Source: UBA1402 sp964488495 (GTDB lineage: Bacteria > Bacteroidota > Bacteroidia > Bacteroidales > UBA1402). Taken from it: DNA of 64,000 nt. Positions 43,664 through 54,700 of this stretch are shown here, in pieces (the stretch's first letter is position 1; every line of letters begins with the position of its first letter). Where the stretch lies: NCBI GenBank assembly GCA_964488495.1, contig CAZAUQ010000003.1, positions 12,267-76,266 of the forward strand, given 5' to 3'. The notes under the pieces are model-generated. The model made no database searches and was not told the origin of the DNA. It saw only the letters and a program-made list of their open reading frames with translations. A program made the translations under genes and the position numbers.

Positions 43664-46600
43664 TTAGAGATTGACTTTAATACCGGCCATAAAAGATCGT
43701 GACTGAGGCAGGTAGCCCCGGTCGATGCCCTGCAGCAAGCTGTAATTGGAATGACTCAGGTCGGGATCCCTGCCCAGGTAATTGGTCCAGGTGATGAGGT
43801 TTTCGGCATAAACAAACACCCGCAGGCCGTCCAGGAAGAAGATTTCGCCGGGAGCCGCCCACTCAAGGCCTAATTTCTGAAGTTTCAGGTAGGAACCGTC
43901 TTCGATCCAGCGATCAGAGAAACGGGCATTGCCCCTGGGGTCATTGTACGCAGCCCTGGGTATGTCGGTGGGATGGCCCTGGCCTTTCCAGCGGTTCAGC
44001 ACGCTTGCAGACTGGTTGTTGAAACTGTCCATAGCTTCCATACGAGCCCGGAGGTGATTGTAGATATCGTTGCCGTACATTCCGCTGAATACCGCATCGA
44101 GGCTGAAGCCGGCGTAACTCAGACGGGTGGACAGCGTTCCGTAAAAATCGGGATTGGGATCGCCAATAATATAGCGGTCGTTTTCGTCTATCCAGCCATC
44201 GTTGTTTTTATCGGAAAAATGCATGTCACCGGCCTCGAATTGATAGACTGTGGTATTGTTGTACAAAGTCTTGAGGTTGGCAGCCTGTGCTTCTTCGTAG
44301 GTGCTGAAAACGCCTTCGGTCCGGTAGCCGTAGAATACCCCCAGGGGATTTCCCTGACGTGACAGGATGGTAGCTCCGGAATACTCGGTGTAAATATCGT
44401 TGGGTAAATCCTTCAGCGTGTTTATGTAATGCCCCAGGCTGGCTTGCAGGCTCCATTTGAATTTCCGGGTATCAATCAACCTCAGATTCAGGGAGGCTTC
44501 CAATCCCCGGTTTTGCAAGGAGCCTTCGTTCACCCAGACGTAATCAAAACCGGAAATTTCTTTGGCCTGACGCATGGTGATTAAATCACGGGTATTATGC
44601 TGATAGAGGTCAATCGACAAGGCCAGCCTTTCTCTGAACAAAGCCAGATCCAGGCCTAGGTTCAGCTTGTCGGTGGTTTCGTACTTCAATTCCTCGTTGT
44701 TGAGGTTTCTCAGGCTGAGGCCCATCATGTTCATATAAGTGACCGAGCCGAAATAAGCGCGCGGATTGGCCGAACCCAGGTCGTCGCTGCCGTTGCGGCC
44801 GGCACTGACTCTGAGTTTGAGCAGATCTACAGCCTGCACCCCGGCCATGAATTTTTCGGACGACAGCAACCAGGAAGCGCCGGCAGAGGGGAAGAGCCCG
44901 CCGGGGTGTTGACTGCCGGTTCTGGAGCTGGCATCGGCCGAAAGGTTGAACGAGAAGCTGTATCTGTTTTTCAGGTTGTATTGGGCGTCCAGGTAGGCAG
45001 AGCCCCAGAGCCACTGGCTGTATTCGTTAAAGATAGCCTTGGCCAGCAGGTTGTTGGTGAGGTAGATAAATTTGTCTTCCACGGTGTTGTAGCCCGAACC
45101 TCCCTGCGAGAGATAGTTATTGGAATGATAACGTACACCCGCGTTAAGCCTGAGTTGATGAATGTAATTCCAGACTTCCTGATATTGGGCGTTTAGGTTG
45201 GTGTATACGCCAATGTAGCGGGCCGAGCGGTTTTGAACGTAGTTTTTGGAATTTTGCCTGATGCGTTCCAATTCCACAGAGGTCACTCCGTAATCGGGCA
45301 GAAAATACGATTCGGTCAGCTTGTCGGTATTATAGCCGAAAATACCGGTAAACAACAATTGTTTGTTCAGGGCATATTCCAGTTTACCGTTCAGATCTAC
45401 CCTTTGCTGAGAATTTTCACCCAAGCCCCGGAGCAGGATGGACACGGGATTGCTGAGGCCCCAGAAATCTTCGTCGGCGTCTGTGGGCAGGCGGCTGCCG
45501 TCGTCACCGAGCAGATAGGGAGAGACCAGAGGCGATTTGATCAGCGAGAGGTAAGTGGGCGAAGAGAGTTGCAGACAACCGTCGTCGCGCAATTTTTTGT
45601 TCACTTGGCTAAACGAAAGGCCCAGGGTAAAGAGCAGCTTGTCGGTAAACTTGATATCGCTGTTGAAGCGTGAACTGAAGCGGTTCATGCCTCCTGTTTT
45701 CATGGTGCTTTCCATATCGTCGTAACCTATGGAAATGGCATAACCGGCAATGTCGTCGCCACCGGTCACCTGGCCGTAATAGCTTTGAACCAGGGCGTTT
45801 TGAAAAATTTCGTCCTGCCAGTTGGTGTTGTTGTGGAAAGTGTTGTAGTAAGGTCTGGAAGGATCGTCGCTCAGGTAGAGTTGATCCTGAATTTCCTGTT
45901 CGGTATAGCCTGCGCCTCCTATTTGTTCTACAGCATAGGCTCTGTAATCGCTGCTCTGCAGGACGGGAATTTGCCGGGGAGCCGAAATCACGCCCAAGGA
46001 AGTGCTGACAGAAATACGCGAAGTTTGTTCCTTCGCTCTTTTGGTTCTGATCAGGATAGCTCCGTTGGCTGCCTTGATGCCGTAGAGAGCATAGGCATCG
46101 CGGATCAGGGTGATGCTTTCGATGTCTTCGGGATTGATGGTGCTGAGCGGATCGCTGTAATTACCTTCGATGATGCTGTGTTTGTTGGTGAGCGTTTCGT
46201 AGGGAACGCCGTCGATGATGTAGAGCGGCTGGGAACTGCCGTAGAAGCTGTTGAGCCCTCTCAGATAGGTGTTTTTACCACTGGCGGGAGCTGCCGAACG
46301 CGTTATGCTGCGCAGTACTCCAAGCTCCTGCTGAATATTCCCGACCAGGTTTAGGCTTTGCGCGGGCGATTCTAGCCGAAAACCGCTAATGGCATGGGGA
46401 CTTGATTGCAGGCTTTGTTCTCCAAAAGGAAATTCCACCCGGGGATTCAGACTTTTGAAATCGTCCGATACGAGCAGTACGGTAATGCTGCTGCGTCCTT
46501 TCAGGGCCAGGGTTTTGACCTGATAACCCCAGGCGCTGACCCGGAGCACGGTATTTTCGTCGGGCACTTCGATGCTGAAACTTCCGTCTTCGTCACTGAT

Positions 46601-46774
46601 GGCCGAGGAGAAATTTTCCACACTGATTTGAGCTGCGTATACCGGCGTTTTGCCCGTTGCATCCAATACTTTACCCTCTACTGTCCATGAGGGAGCAGCC
46701 AGGCTGCCTGTACTGAAAAGCATACAAACAGAAAAGATACTCCAAAATGACCTTATTTTGTTTCTTGCTGACAT
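43664..46774 (-). CDS. SusC/RagA-family TonB-dependent transporter
   Basis: 1036 residues. Signal peptide ending SLAAP. CarboxypepD-regulatory-like domain (about 30-105, VEGKVLDATGKTPVYAAQIS), plug domain (about 125-250, YLRGLNSFYGSSQPLYIIDG VPYET region, SITLIRDAYALYGIKAANGA) and a 22-strand barrel to the end. Imports a bound oligomer with energy from TonB. Compared with the second SusC in this locus, the plug entry is shortened (SLNPRVEFPFGEQSLQSSP replaces the usual EAVVTG segment). It lies 6 bases after a FAS1 gene and 10 before its SusD. Confidence 0.94.
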   Translation of the reverse strand: MSARNKIRSFWSIFSVCMLFSTGSLAAPSWTVEGKVLDATGKTPVYAAQISVENFSSAISDEDGSFSIEVPDENTVLRVSAWGYQVKTLALKGRSSITVLLVSDDFKSLNPRVEFPFGEQSLQSSPHAISGFRLESPAQSLNLVGNIQQELGVLRSITRSAAPASGKNTYLRGLNSFYGSSQPLYIIDGVPYETLTNKHSIIEGNYSDPLSTINPEDIESITLIRDAYALYGIKAANGAILIRTKRAKEQTSRISVSTSLGVISAPRQIPVLQSSDYRAYAVEQIGGAGYTEQEIQDQLYLSDDPSRPYYNTFHNNTNWQDEIFQNALVQSYYGQVTGGDDIAGYAISIGYDDMESTMKTGGMNRFSSRFNSDIKFTDKLLFTLGLSFSQVNKKLRDDGCLQLSSPTYLSLIKSPLVSPYLLGDDGSRLPTDADEDFWGLSNPVSILLRGLGENSQQRVDLNGKLEYALNKQLLFTGIFGYNTDKLTESYFLPDYGVTSVELERIRQNSKNYVQNRSARYIGVYTNLNAQYQEVWNYIHQLRLNAGVRYHSNNYLSQGGSGYNTVEDKFIYLTNNLLAKAIFNEYSQWLWGSAYLDAQYNLKNRYSFSFNLSADASSRTGSQHPGGLFPSAGASWLLSSEKFMAGVQAVDLLKLRVSAGRNGSDDLGSANPRAYFGSVTYMNMMGLSLRNLNNEELKYETTDKLNLGLDLALFRERLALSIDLYQHNTRDLITMRQAKEISGFDYVWVNEGSLQNRGLEASLNLRLIDTRKFKWSLQASLGHYINTLKDLPNDIYTEYSGATILSRQGNPLGVFYGYRTEGVFSTYEEAQAANLKTLYNNTTVYQFEAGDMHFSDKNNDGWIDENDRYIIGDPNPDFYGTLSTRLSYAGFSLDAVFSGMYGNDIYNHLRARMEAMDSFNNQSASVLNRWKGQGHPTDIPRAAYNDPRGNARFSDRWIEDGSYLKLQKLGLEWAAPGEIFFLDGLRVFVYAENLITWTNYLGRDPDLSHSNYSLLQGIDRGYLPQSRSFMAGIKVNL

Positions 46775-46780
46775 AATAGC

Positions 46781-48322
46781 TTAAAAATTAGGGGTTTTAC
46801 CTGCCGGCACCAGACGAATGTTGTCGATGCGAACGTTGCGTTTGTATTTATTCCGTTGTGCGGTGGGTACTTTAATGGTGATGCTCAGGGAGACTTCGCT
46901 GTCGAAAGTAGGAATGTTGACTTCGCTGCCGGCCTGAACGAGGTGCAAGGTTGTGGAATCGGTTTCCTGTGCTTTGTTCAGGTTGACATTTCTGGAAAAA
47001 TGTCCATTCTTGTAACTCATGGCGAAATCCAGCAGGGTTTTTTCGTTTACGTTGGTGCTGTCTTCGGCATTGCCCGGCACTACGGTGCAGTAGATGTCGT
47101 ATTTGGCCGAAAGTATGCTGTCTCCGAAATTGACGGTCAGTTTGGGGTCGCGGCTGGCGGAGTTTTCGGTAATGTAGAAATAGCCGCCCGAAATACCCTT
47201 GATCTTGGTTTTTTCACCGGGATAGAGCAAGGTATAATTGGCCGTAGTTACGTTCTCGGGGGTACAGACCTCTTCCACTTCGAACACCATTTCGCGGTAG
47301 ACCAGCTCGTAGGGGTCGAAACGCAGGGAATCGACTATAAAGAGGTCTCCGTTGCTGGTTTCGATGCGATGGCCGCTGAACAATTCTTCGGGATTGCTGA
47401 AACGATAGCCGAAAGTGGAAATTACCACAGTGTCGGTGAGCGTTTCGTAGCCGCCTTTAAACAGCAGGTTTTTGATCAGTGCCAGATTGGTGCGGGTGCG
47501 TTGTATGGAGTCTTTATTCATTGTAACGGTGGGACCTCCGTTGGATTTATAAAAGCTTTTGTAGTAATCGAACGCTTTTTCCAAGGCCTGGTTAGTGGGA
47601 GCGATCATGGTGAATTTCTGGTCTTCGTTGTATATTTTTCCTATACGGCGAAGCAGGGTATTATCCTGAATCAACACCGTATCGTAGACATGATTGCCCA
47701 TGGAATCCACACCAATGCGTTTGCTGCGTACCTTGTCCATATAGGTGGAGTCGTAGAAATTGTAGGCTTGCAGCAACAGGCTAAGTTCCGGCAGTTTTTC
47801 GATGTATTCCCAAATATTGTATTCAAAAGGCACAAAGCCGCTAAGCCCGTGTAAGACTCCGTTGGAACAGACCCGGTCGGCCGGATCCAGCTCAAAACCG
47901 CCGAAGACAAAAACATCGTTGCCCTCTTGGCCGAAGTTGATGTATTTCCCGTTGAGCATCATTACGTTGCTGCCCGAATAGGCCTCGGAAGTAGAGTGTA
48001 AAAACCAGGCGATGTGGTTGTGAACCACGTCCTTAATAAAGGCTGTATCGCTTGAGTTGTAAACGGAATCGGGAATAAAGTCGTTGTGGGGAGCCCATAC
48101 CGTGTAAGAGCCCGAACCGGCCAGTTTGTGCTGCAAGCCGGCGATCTCGATAAGATTCACAAAACGGCTGTAGGAGGGATCGGCCTTGAGCGTGGTCAGC
48201 AGGTCTTCGCCCCCCAGGCTTTTGTTGTAGCTGTAATGCTGGTTCCAGCTGTCCTGACAGGCTACGACAGTCAGCAAGAGCAGGGGTAATGACCAGGCGA
48301 TGTATTTTACTGTTTTTTTCAT
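46781..48322 (-). CDS. Fasciclin (FAS1) domain lipoprotein, two FAS1 domains
   Basis: 513 residues from ATG 48322 (MKKTVKYIAWSLPLLLLTVV then AC, lipobox Cys22); upstream in-frame codons to 48382 overlap the previous gene and are rejected. FAS1 domain 1 (about 40-190) has YTVWAPHNDFIPDS and DVVHNHIAWFLHS; domain 2 (about 200-350) has FTMIAPTNQALEKAF. The C-terminal part (about 360-513) is a beta-sandwich closing with RNVRIDNIRLVPAG, like carbohydrate-binding modules. FAS1 domains bind proteins or glycans. It likely sits on the cell surface as an accessory of the neighbouring SusCD. Confidence 0.88.
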   Translation of the reverse strand: MKKTVKYIAWSLPLLLLTVVACQDSWNQHYSYNKSLGGEDLLTTLKADPSYSRFVNLIEIAGLQHKLAGSGSYTVWAPHNDFIPDSVYNSSDTAFIKDVVHNHIAWFLHSTSEAYSGSNVMMLNGKYINFGQEGNDVFVFGGFELDPADRVCSNGVLHGLSGFVPFEYNIWEYIEKLPELSLLLQAYNFYDSTYMDKVRSKRIGVDSMGNHVYDTVLIQDNTLLRRIGKIYNEDQKFTMIAPTNQALEKAFDYYKSFYKSNGGPTVTMNKDSIQRTRTNLALIKNLLFKGGYETLTDTVVISTFGYRFSNPEELFSGHRIETSNGDLFIVDSLRFDPYELVYREMVFEVEEVCTPENVTTANYTLLYPGEKTKIKGISGGYFYITENSASRDPKLTVNFGDSILSAKYDIYCTVVPGNAEDSTNVNEKTLLDFAMSYKNGHFSRNVNLNKAQETDSTTLHLVQAGSEVNIPTFDSEVSLSITIKVPTAQRNKYKRNVRIDNIRLVPAGKTPNF

Positions 48323-48332
48323 AGTGCAGTGA

Positions 48333-50183
48333 TTAATCGTATCCTTCTTCGGCAACCATTTCGATGGGAATGTATTCAACAAAATTCAGGGATAATTGCC
48401 CCGGTTCAACGGTTTTGAGGCGGATCCAGTGCGGCTCCATCCCGGTAAAGTTGTAAACGCCCAAAATGCGACGCATACGGTCGGTACGGGTGTAGGCCGT
48501 ATTGTTTCCGTTGGCATCGGTAATGTGGGTGGGAAATGACATAAAACCGTTATTGTAGAGCACTTTGCGGGCAGTCTGTTCGTCCATACCGCTGATACCG
48601 TAGTTTTCGGTGGGCAGGAAACTCAGAGGCACTCCTGCCGGTATGCCGTCGAAATACAACTGGGCCATGCCCCGGTACTGATTGGTGGTGAAACCGAAAC
48701 GTATTTCCCAGGTTCCCACCGGTACAGGCGGAATGCGCAGATGTACGTCGTAGCGAGTGTTGGCGTACTCAGTGGCGCTGTTGCATTGTTCCCAGTTTTC
48801 GGCCTGATAACCCATGCCTATCAAAATTTCGTCCCAGTGGTGCCGTATCCATGAACCGGTGTAATCGTAACGGGGCAGTACAAAGCCTGCATCGCCGTAG
48901 ATGATCATATTATCAAAATACTGGGGCCCTCCCAGACGGGCATCGGGCAGTTCAAGTACTTTTTGGCCTCTTGCTCCGTAATTCATCAATTCCGGCAGGA
49001 AACTGGCCACGTTGAAACGCATTTTTTTGTGGAAATAGCTTGCCTGATCGGGTATTTCCATCATCCCCTCCAGTTCGTGAATTACCCCGTTTCCTGCTTT
49101 AACATCCTGAAAAGCGGTTTCGGCGGTGAGGAAGGTTCCGGTGTTCTCGACGATGGTATCTCCTCTCATTTCGGGGTTGAATACGATTCTGCCCTTGGCT
49201 TTGCGATATTCCAGCAATGTGTTGGGGTACATGGTTTCGATGATTTCGTAACCGTCTCCAAAGCCGTCGCGCCGGGCGTAATTTTCAAAGTCCTTTTTAT
49301 AATAAACTCTGTCCAGGCAGTGGTAGGCTATGTAGCGGTACAGACTGCTTTGGGGATCGTCGATCGGCAGGGCGGGATCGCCGTAGCCTTTGTTGTCGCA
49401 CCACTGTTTGAGGTCGTCCAGACTGCGGATATCGGCCAGACGGGCATAGGTGCTGTCGCTTTCGGCAAAAATGGTAAACTTGTAATAGCGGGGAATGATA
49501 ATCTTGGCCCCTGTTTTTACGCTGTAATAAGAATATTCGGTCAGGTCTTCGGTTTTGTGCATCAAGCTGGCAATACCGGTTTCCTTAAGCGCCTGGCTGA
49601 AAATGCTGAAGCGGTCTTTGAGGCTTTCTGCTGCGAATTTCTGGTCTATAGTGGCTGTGTCGGGCAACATAATGGCATCGGTCAGGTGAACTACACCGTT
49701 ACGCAGCTCCATATCCCACATCAGCAGGCGTGCCATACCGTTGATGACGATATCGCCCAGCGAATCGTAACGCACCTGCAACTGGTCGTTTACCATGTTG
49801 TTGGAACGCAGGCGCGAAGAGGTGAAATCGACTGTCTGAATGGCATCGTTTTCGATGAGCTGGTACAAGACAATATTTTTGAGCGAGTCTAGGGGAAAAT
49901 TATCGAGGCTGCCATACTTGGAAGAGGCAAAAAAGTTTCTGACTGCCTGGTTGGTAGGGGCGAAACAGGTGTATTCCCCATAGGATTTGAGCATGCCCAT
50001 AACCTCGGTTTTGGTCAGGACTTTGGAGAATTCCTCGAATATGGTATCGTTTTCGAAAAATTCTCCAATGGTTTCCAGCTTTTTGGTGTAAATGTTTTCT
50101 CCCGGCTCGAAGAAACAGGATTCCAGTGCCAAAAGCAGGGGAAAACACAACAGGATAACTATATATGGCTTTTTCGTTCTCAT
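48333..50183 (-). CDS. Fasciclin (FAS1) domain lipoprotein with C-terminal beta-sandwich
   Basis: 616 residues. Lipobox LALESC (Cys23). FAS1 domain 1 (about 35-170) with YTCFAPTNQAVRNFF, IVLYQLIEND and GVVHLTDAIMLP; a second, diverged FAS1-like domain (about 175-390) with YKFTIFAESDSTYARL and GNGVIHELEGMM. The last 220 residues form a beta-rich module (YFDNMIIYGDAGFVLPRYDY, GTWEIRFGFTTNQY) resembling galactose-binding folds, as found in DUF5108-type proteins. It starts 1 base after the SusD stop (50185) and ends 10 bases before the next FAS1 gene. Confidence 0.87.
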   Translation of the reverse strand: MRTKKPYIVILLCFPLLLALESCFFEPGENIYTKKLETIGEFFENDTIFEEFSKVLTKTEVMGMLKSYGEYTCFAPTNQAVRNFFASSKYGSLDNFPLDSLKNIVLYQLIENDAIQTVDFTSSRLRSNNMVNDQLQVRYDSLGDIVINGMARLLMWDMELRNGVVHLTDAIMLPDTATIDQKFAAESLKDRFSIFSQALKETGIASLMHKTEDLTEYSYYSVKTGAKIIIPRYYKFTIFAESDSTYARLADIRSLDDLKQWCDNKGYGDPALPIDDPQSSLYRYIAYHCLDRVYYKKDFENYARRDGFGDGYEIIETMYPNTLLEYRKAKGRIVFNPEMRGDTIVENTGTFLTAETAFQDVKAGNGVIHELEGMMEIPDQASYFHKKMRFNVASFLPELMNYGARGQKVLELPDARLGGPQYFDNMIIYGDAGFVLPRYDYTGSWIRHHWDEILIGMGYQAENWEQCNSATEYANTRYDVHLRIPPVPVGTWEIRFGFTTNQYRGMAQLYFDGIPAGVPLSFLPTENYGISGMDEQTARKVLYNNGFMSFPTHITDANGNNTAYTRTDRMRRILGVYNFTGMEPHWIRLKTVEPGQLSLNFVEYIPIEMVAEEGYD

Positions 50184-50184
50184 A

Positions 50185-51720
50185 CTATTTGTCTAACAAG
50201 GTTTCGTAAAAAGGATTCTGTTTCAGCAAAGGATTGGATTCAATTTCGGACAGAGGAACGGGAAAATAGCGGGCCCATTCCTTGGTGAGCTTTGCCGTGG
50301 CCAATTCGTAATAGGATCCCTCCACATTTGGCAGTACGTATTTGCTGAATACCCGCATGGTTTTTTCGCGGCGGGCTGCTCTCATAATGTCGAACCAGCG
50401 TTTGCCTTCGAACATGAGTTCACGTTGGCGTTCGGTCAGGATCAAATCGTCCATCAGCATCTTTTCGTTGTAGTTGGCAATCAGCAGCGAATCGTCGACG
50501 GTCGGGGTGGTCTGGGCGCGCATATACACGGTATTGACCAGTTTGAGTGCCTGCATTTTGTTGGTTTCGAAATCGAGTTGTACCAGGGCTTCGGCTTTCA
50601 TCAGGTAGATTTCGGGCAGTCTGTAGACTATCCAGTTTGCTCCGGACGATTCCGATTCCTGAAACTTGGAGCATTCTCCGCTGGATGCTCCCGATGACTT
50701 GCTGTACGAAATGTTGGCTCTGAAGTCTTTTTTGCCGAAAATGCTGTTCAGGTCCCAGGAGGTAATGTCCAAAGGTATACTAAAATGAGGATTGCGCGAT
50801 GAAGAGCCGTAGCTGCGGAACAGTGCGTTGTTCACTATGCCCTGGTTGGAATTGCCGTATTGGAATTCCAGGATACTTTCGTTGGAGTTGCCGTAGACAA
50901 AAATGTTCTGCCGCCAGATCATACCTGAGTTTGTACGATCTTTTATCATAACAAGTTCCTTGTTGGATAAGACGATATCGCAACAACGAATGCAATTTCC
51001 GTAATCACCCTGCCAAAGATAAACATCGGCCAGCAAAGCGGCTATGGAGGTTTTGGTAAAGCGTCCCTTGTCGTATTCCAGCTTGTCGTGAGTACTCATG
51101 GCCATGGTGTAGGCTATTTCGAGATCTCCGATGATTTGTGTCAGTACCGTGTCTTCGGTGGTTTTGGGAGTGTAAAAGTTCTGCTCGCTGTTGGTGCTGG
51201 CTTTCAACACCAAAGGTACTTCCTTGAAGGTGCGTACCAGGTAGAAGTACATAAGCGAACGCAGGGCCAGTGCTTCGGCTTCGTAGGCTTCGATGTCCCT
51301 GATAGAAAGACTTTTGTCGTATTCCATAACGGAACGGGCGTTTTCGAGCACCACATTGCAGTTGTTGATGACCGTGTAGAAACGTTTCCAGTTGCAAATG
51401 GCATTGGAAGGCAGAATGTTGAAAGTCATTATCTTGGATTCTTCATCCCATACGCTGGGGCCTGCCGTTATGTTGTCGCCCCGGAGTTCACCCCAGAGCA
51501 GCATCTGACCGGCCACGCTGTAGCTTTGGGATTCTGTCAGGCAGGCCATATAACAACCCGAAACGGCCGATTCCAGCTGGGCTTTGGTCTTCCAGAAGTC
51601 TTCGTATATGATCATGTCTTTGGGAAACACTTCGAGCCACTCGTCGCTGCATGAGCTAAGAATTGTGTGCAAAGCCAGGCTGAGGGCTATGAGTATCTGA
51701 TAGGAATAGTTGCTTTTCAT
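50185..51720 (-). CDS. SusD/RagB-family outer-membrane lipoprotein
   Basis: 511 residues. Lipobox TILSSC, then SDEWLEVFP; the acidic residues straight after the Cys fit a lipoprotein export signal to the cell surface. SusD signatures: TVINNCNVVLENA, EAEALALRSLMYFYLVRTFK, VYLWQGDYGNC, RLPEIYLMKAEAL, LTERQRELMFEGKRWFDIMR and the closing YFPVPLSEIESNPLLKQNPF. Complete. Partner of the SusC gene 12 bases upstream; ligand unknown. Confidence 0.95.
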   Translation of the reverse strand: MKSNYSYQILIALSLALHTILSSCSDEWLEVFPKDMIIYEDFWKTKAQLESAVSGCYMACLTESQSYSVAGQMLLWGELRGDNITAGPSVWDEESKIMTFNILPSNAICNWKRFYTVINNCNVVLENARSVMEYDKSLSIRDIEAYEAEALALRSLMYFYLVRTFKEVPLVLKASTNSEQNFYTPKTTEDTVLTQIIGDLEIAYTMAMSTHDKLEYDKGRFTKTSIAALLADVYLWQGDYGNCIRCCDIVLSNKELVMIKDRTNSGMIWRQNIFVYGNSNESILEFQYGNSNQGIVNNALFRSYGSSSRNPHFSIPLDITSWDLNSIFGKKDFRANISYSKSSGASSGECSKFQESESSGANWIVYRLPEIYLMKAEALVQLDFETNKMQALKLVNTVYMRAQTTPTVDDSLLIANYNEKMLMDDLILTERQRELMFEGKRWFDIMRAARREKTMRVFSKYVLPNVEGSYYELATAKLTKEWARYFPVPLSEIESNPLLKQNPFYETLLDK

Positions 51721-51732
51721 CGCACTTAATTT

Positions 51733-54700
51733 TTAAAAACCTATAGTGACACCAAATGTCCCGTCTTTACTGCGGGGAGTTTTGGAGGTATCGTAACCAA
51801 TTCTGAAAGGATCACTGGCTGTAGCGGCATATCCTACTTCGGGATCAACTCCCGAATAATTGGTCAAGAGGGCAAGGTTATTGATGGTGAGGTAAAACTT
51901 CAGATCGGTCAGTCCATATCGTTTTAATTTATTGGCGGGAATTGAATAGTTGAAAGTCAGATATTTAAACCTGAGGAAGGAGCCGTCCTCCACGTAACGG
52001 TCGGATCCCAGCCAGTTGTAACCGGTGTTGTAGAGAGCCCTGGGCATATCGGTAATGTCGCCTTCCTTACGCCAGCGCCATTTCACGGCGATACTCTGGT
52101 TGTCGTTGGTATACATGTTTTCGAGCCACATACGCGATTCGTTTACAATCTGGTTGCCGTAACGGAAGTGAAAGAAAGCATTCACCGAAAAACGTTTGTA
52201 TCGGAACAAGAAGCTGAAACCGCCGTTAATTTTGGGATTGGCGTTGCCCAGGTAGACTACGTCCAGCTCGTCGATGCTGCCGTCGTGGTTGATGTCTTCG
52301 TAAATGGCATCGCCCCCCTGAAACTGATAGGCATTGGAACCTCCGTAATTGAACCACATGGGTTTGGGTACGTTAAAACGGTCGGGAATCACCTGATTAT
52401 TTTCGTCTCTGGCCACAGGGGCATTTTCCTGTATTCCGGGAATGTATTCGCTGTATTGGTACACACCTTTGAAGCGGTAGCCGTAAAACGAACCCAGGGG
52501 ATTGCCAATTATAATGTTGCGCAAGTATTCACCATTGTTGATCATCTCGCCTTTGGAGAGTTCGATTTTATCGGAGAGCTCCATGATGGTGTTGTAGTAA
52601 TTCGAGAGGTTCAGGCTGAGGTCGATCGAAAAGTCGCCGGATTTGAAAATGGAAGGAGCTTTCATGTTGAGTTCCCAGCCGTCGTTGTCCATGGTGCCGG
52701 TATTCTCGTAAGATTGCGTCGAAAAGCCCGAAGAAGAGGGGATGGGCAGATTCTCGAACAAGAGATCGGTGGTACGTTTGTGGTAAAAGTTTATATCGCC
52801 CACCAGCCGGTTTTGAAAAAAGCCAAAGTCGATACCCATATTCAACTGAGTGGTCTTTTCCCAGCGAAGGTTGCTGATTTGTAAGCCACTGGGGTAAACC
52901 GCCGGCATGTCGATGTAAGAGTAGGGGTAAGTGGAATATTTACTGTAATGCAAATAAGACGATTTGGGCGTATTACCCGAAACACCCCAGCTGGGCCTGA
53001 CGGCCAGCATGTCTATCCAGGAAACATTCTGCATGAATTCTTCGTCTGAAGCTATCCATTTTAAGGAAACTCCGGGGAAATAGCCTACCCTGTTGTTTTT
53101 TCCGAAACGGGAACTAACGTCGCGGCGAAGCACGAAATCTACGATGTAACGCTCCAGATATGCGTAGTGAGAGGAAACGAACATGCCGTAACTGTGCGAT
53201 TCACTGGAATAAGACTTTGTCTCCGATGTAAAACCTTCCGACACATTCTGAATGTACGACGAAGGAGCCCAGTAAGAGCCCAGGCTCTGCGAACTTCCTT
53301 TGTTGATACTGGTCTGAACGGCTCCGTAGATCATAAAGGCATGGCCGTTGTCCAGCCTGGGTTGCCAGGTAAGGTTGTTGTCGAGCTGAATGTTGGTGCT
53401 TTCTTCGTCGCCTTCGAAGGCATAGTTGATCGAGGTGTTGTCGTAGTTGGCTCCCGAAAGCTCTTTAGGAAAGAACCTGGTGGTGTGGATGCTGTTTACG
53501 TCCATCGAAACCGAAGATTTAAACCGCAACATGGCCTTGTTGGGATCCAGTATGTCGTATTGCAGCCTGAAGGTTGGTATAATGCGGTAACTTTTGGAAT
53601 TGTAGCTGGCCAGATTGACCAGGCCTACGGGATTGACCATGTCGCGCTGATCAGCATGCAGATTGGATGAGCTGCGGTCGATATTGAAATACACATCGGT
53701 GTAATTACCGTTTTCGTCCCTGGCGTATATCGGTACGTTGGGCATTTTGCGCATGGCTGTGTTCAGAATGTTGTTGTCGTAGTTTTTGTCGTTGTCCGAA
53801 TACGTATAAGCCAGTTCTGTTCTGAAGATCAGCCTGTCCGAAAGCACATAGCCCAGGTCGGTTCTGTTGGTAAAGCGCCTGAGGCCCTGTCCGTAAACAA
53901 TACCTTGTTCGTCGAGGTAACCGAACGAAATGCGGTAATCTCCACGTTCACCTCCGCCGCTGATGGACAGGTTGTTGTCGTGTTTCCAGGCGGTACGGGT
54001 GATTTCGTTTACCCAGTCTGTATTGTTGTTGTAATTCCAAAAGAAAGCAGAGCCGTCCTGTACATAGCTGTATTCGGGAATATTTCCCTGATTGGTGTTC
54101 AGGGTGGGGTTGAGGTATTCTTCTTTCATGAGCATGGTGTATTCGTCTCCATTGAGCAGGGGAATGGGGGCAGGCATAAAGGCTGATGTCAGCCTGTAGG
54201 TGTACATAACCCTGGGTTTACCCCGGGTGCCTTTTTTGGTGGTAATCTGTAATACGCCGTTGGCTCCCTGTGCTCCCCAGATGGCGGTAGAAGCCGCGTC
54301 TTTGAGTACCACGATTTCCAAAATATCGTCGGGGTTGACGGTGAGCAATTCTGCGTATTGTTCTTCGCGTGCTGTGGCAAAATCAAAATCGGAGGCAACG
54401 GTAGTTTCGTAGGGAACGCCGTTGACTACAATCAACGGCTGAGAACCGTCGCTGCGCAGAGAAGTGGTACCGCGGATACGCATAGACATACCTGAGCCGG
54501 GGGCTCCGGAATTGGACACGATATCCAGTCCGCTCACCCTTCCCTGCAGGGCGTCTTCGACCGAGGTCACCTGTATGCCCTCGAATTCTTTGGCATCGAC
54601 CTTTTGCATGGCGAAGGAGATCTCGCGGGTGGGTACGTTCATGGGGCCGGTGTTGGTGACGGCTCTGCCGGTAACCACTGCTTCCGACAACTCCAGGGAT

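Noticed and set aside
46856..47854. 332-codon plus-strand frame
   Set aside because: Antisense shadow of a FAS1 gene; composition is that of a mirrored coding frame.
48963..49892. 309-codon plus-strand frame, unusually long
   Set aside because: Antisense to the FAS1 lipoprotein gene; the codon bias of the coding strand leaves this frame open. No start context or domain.
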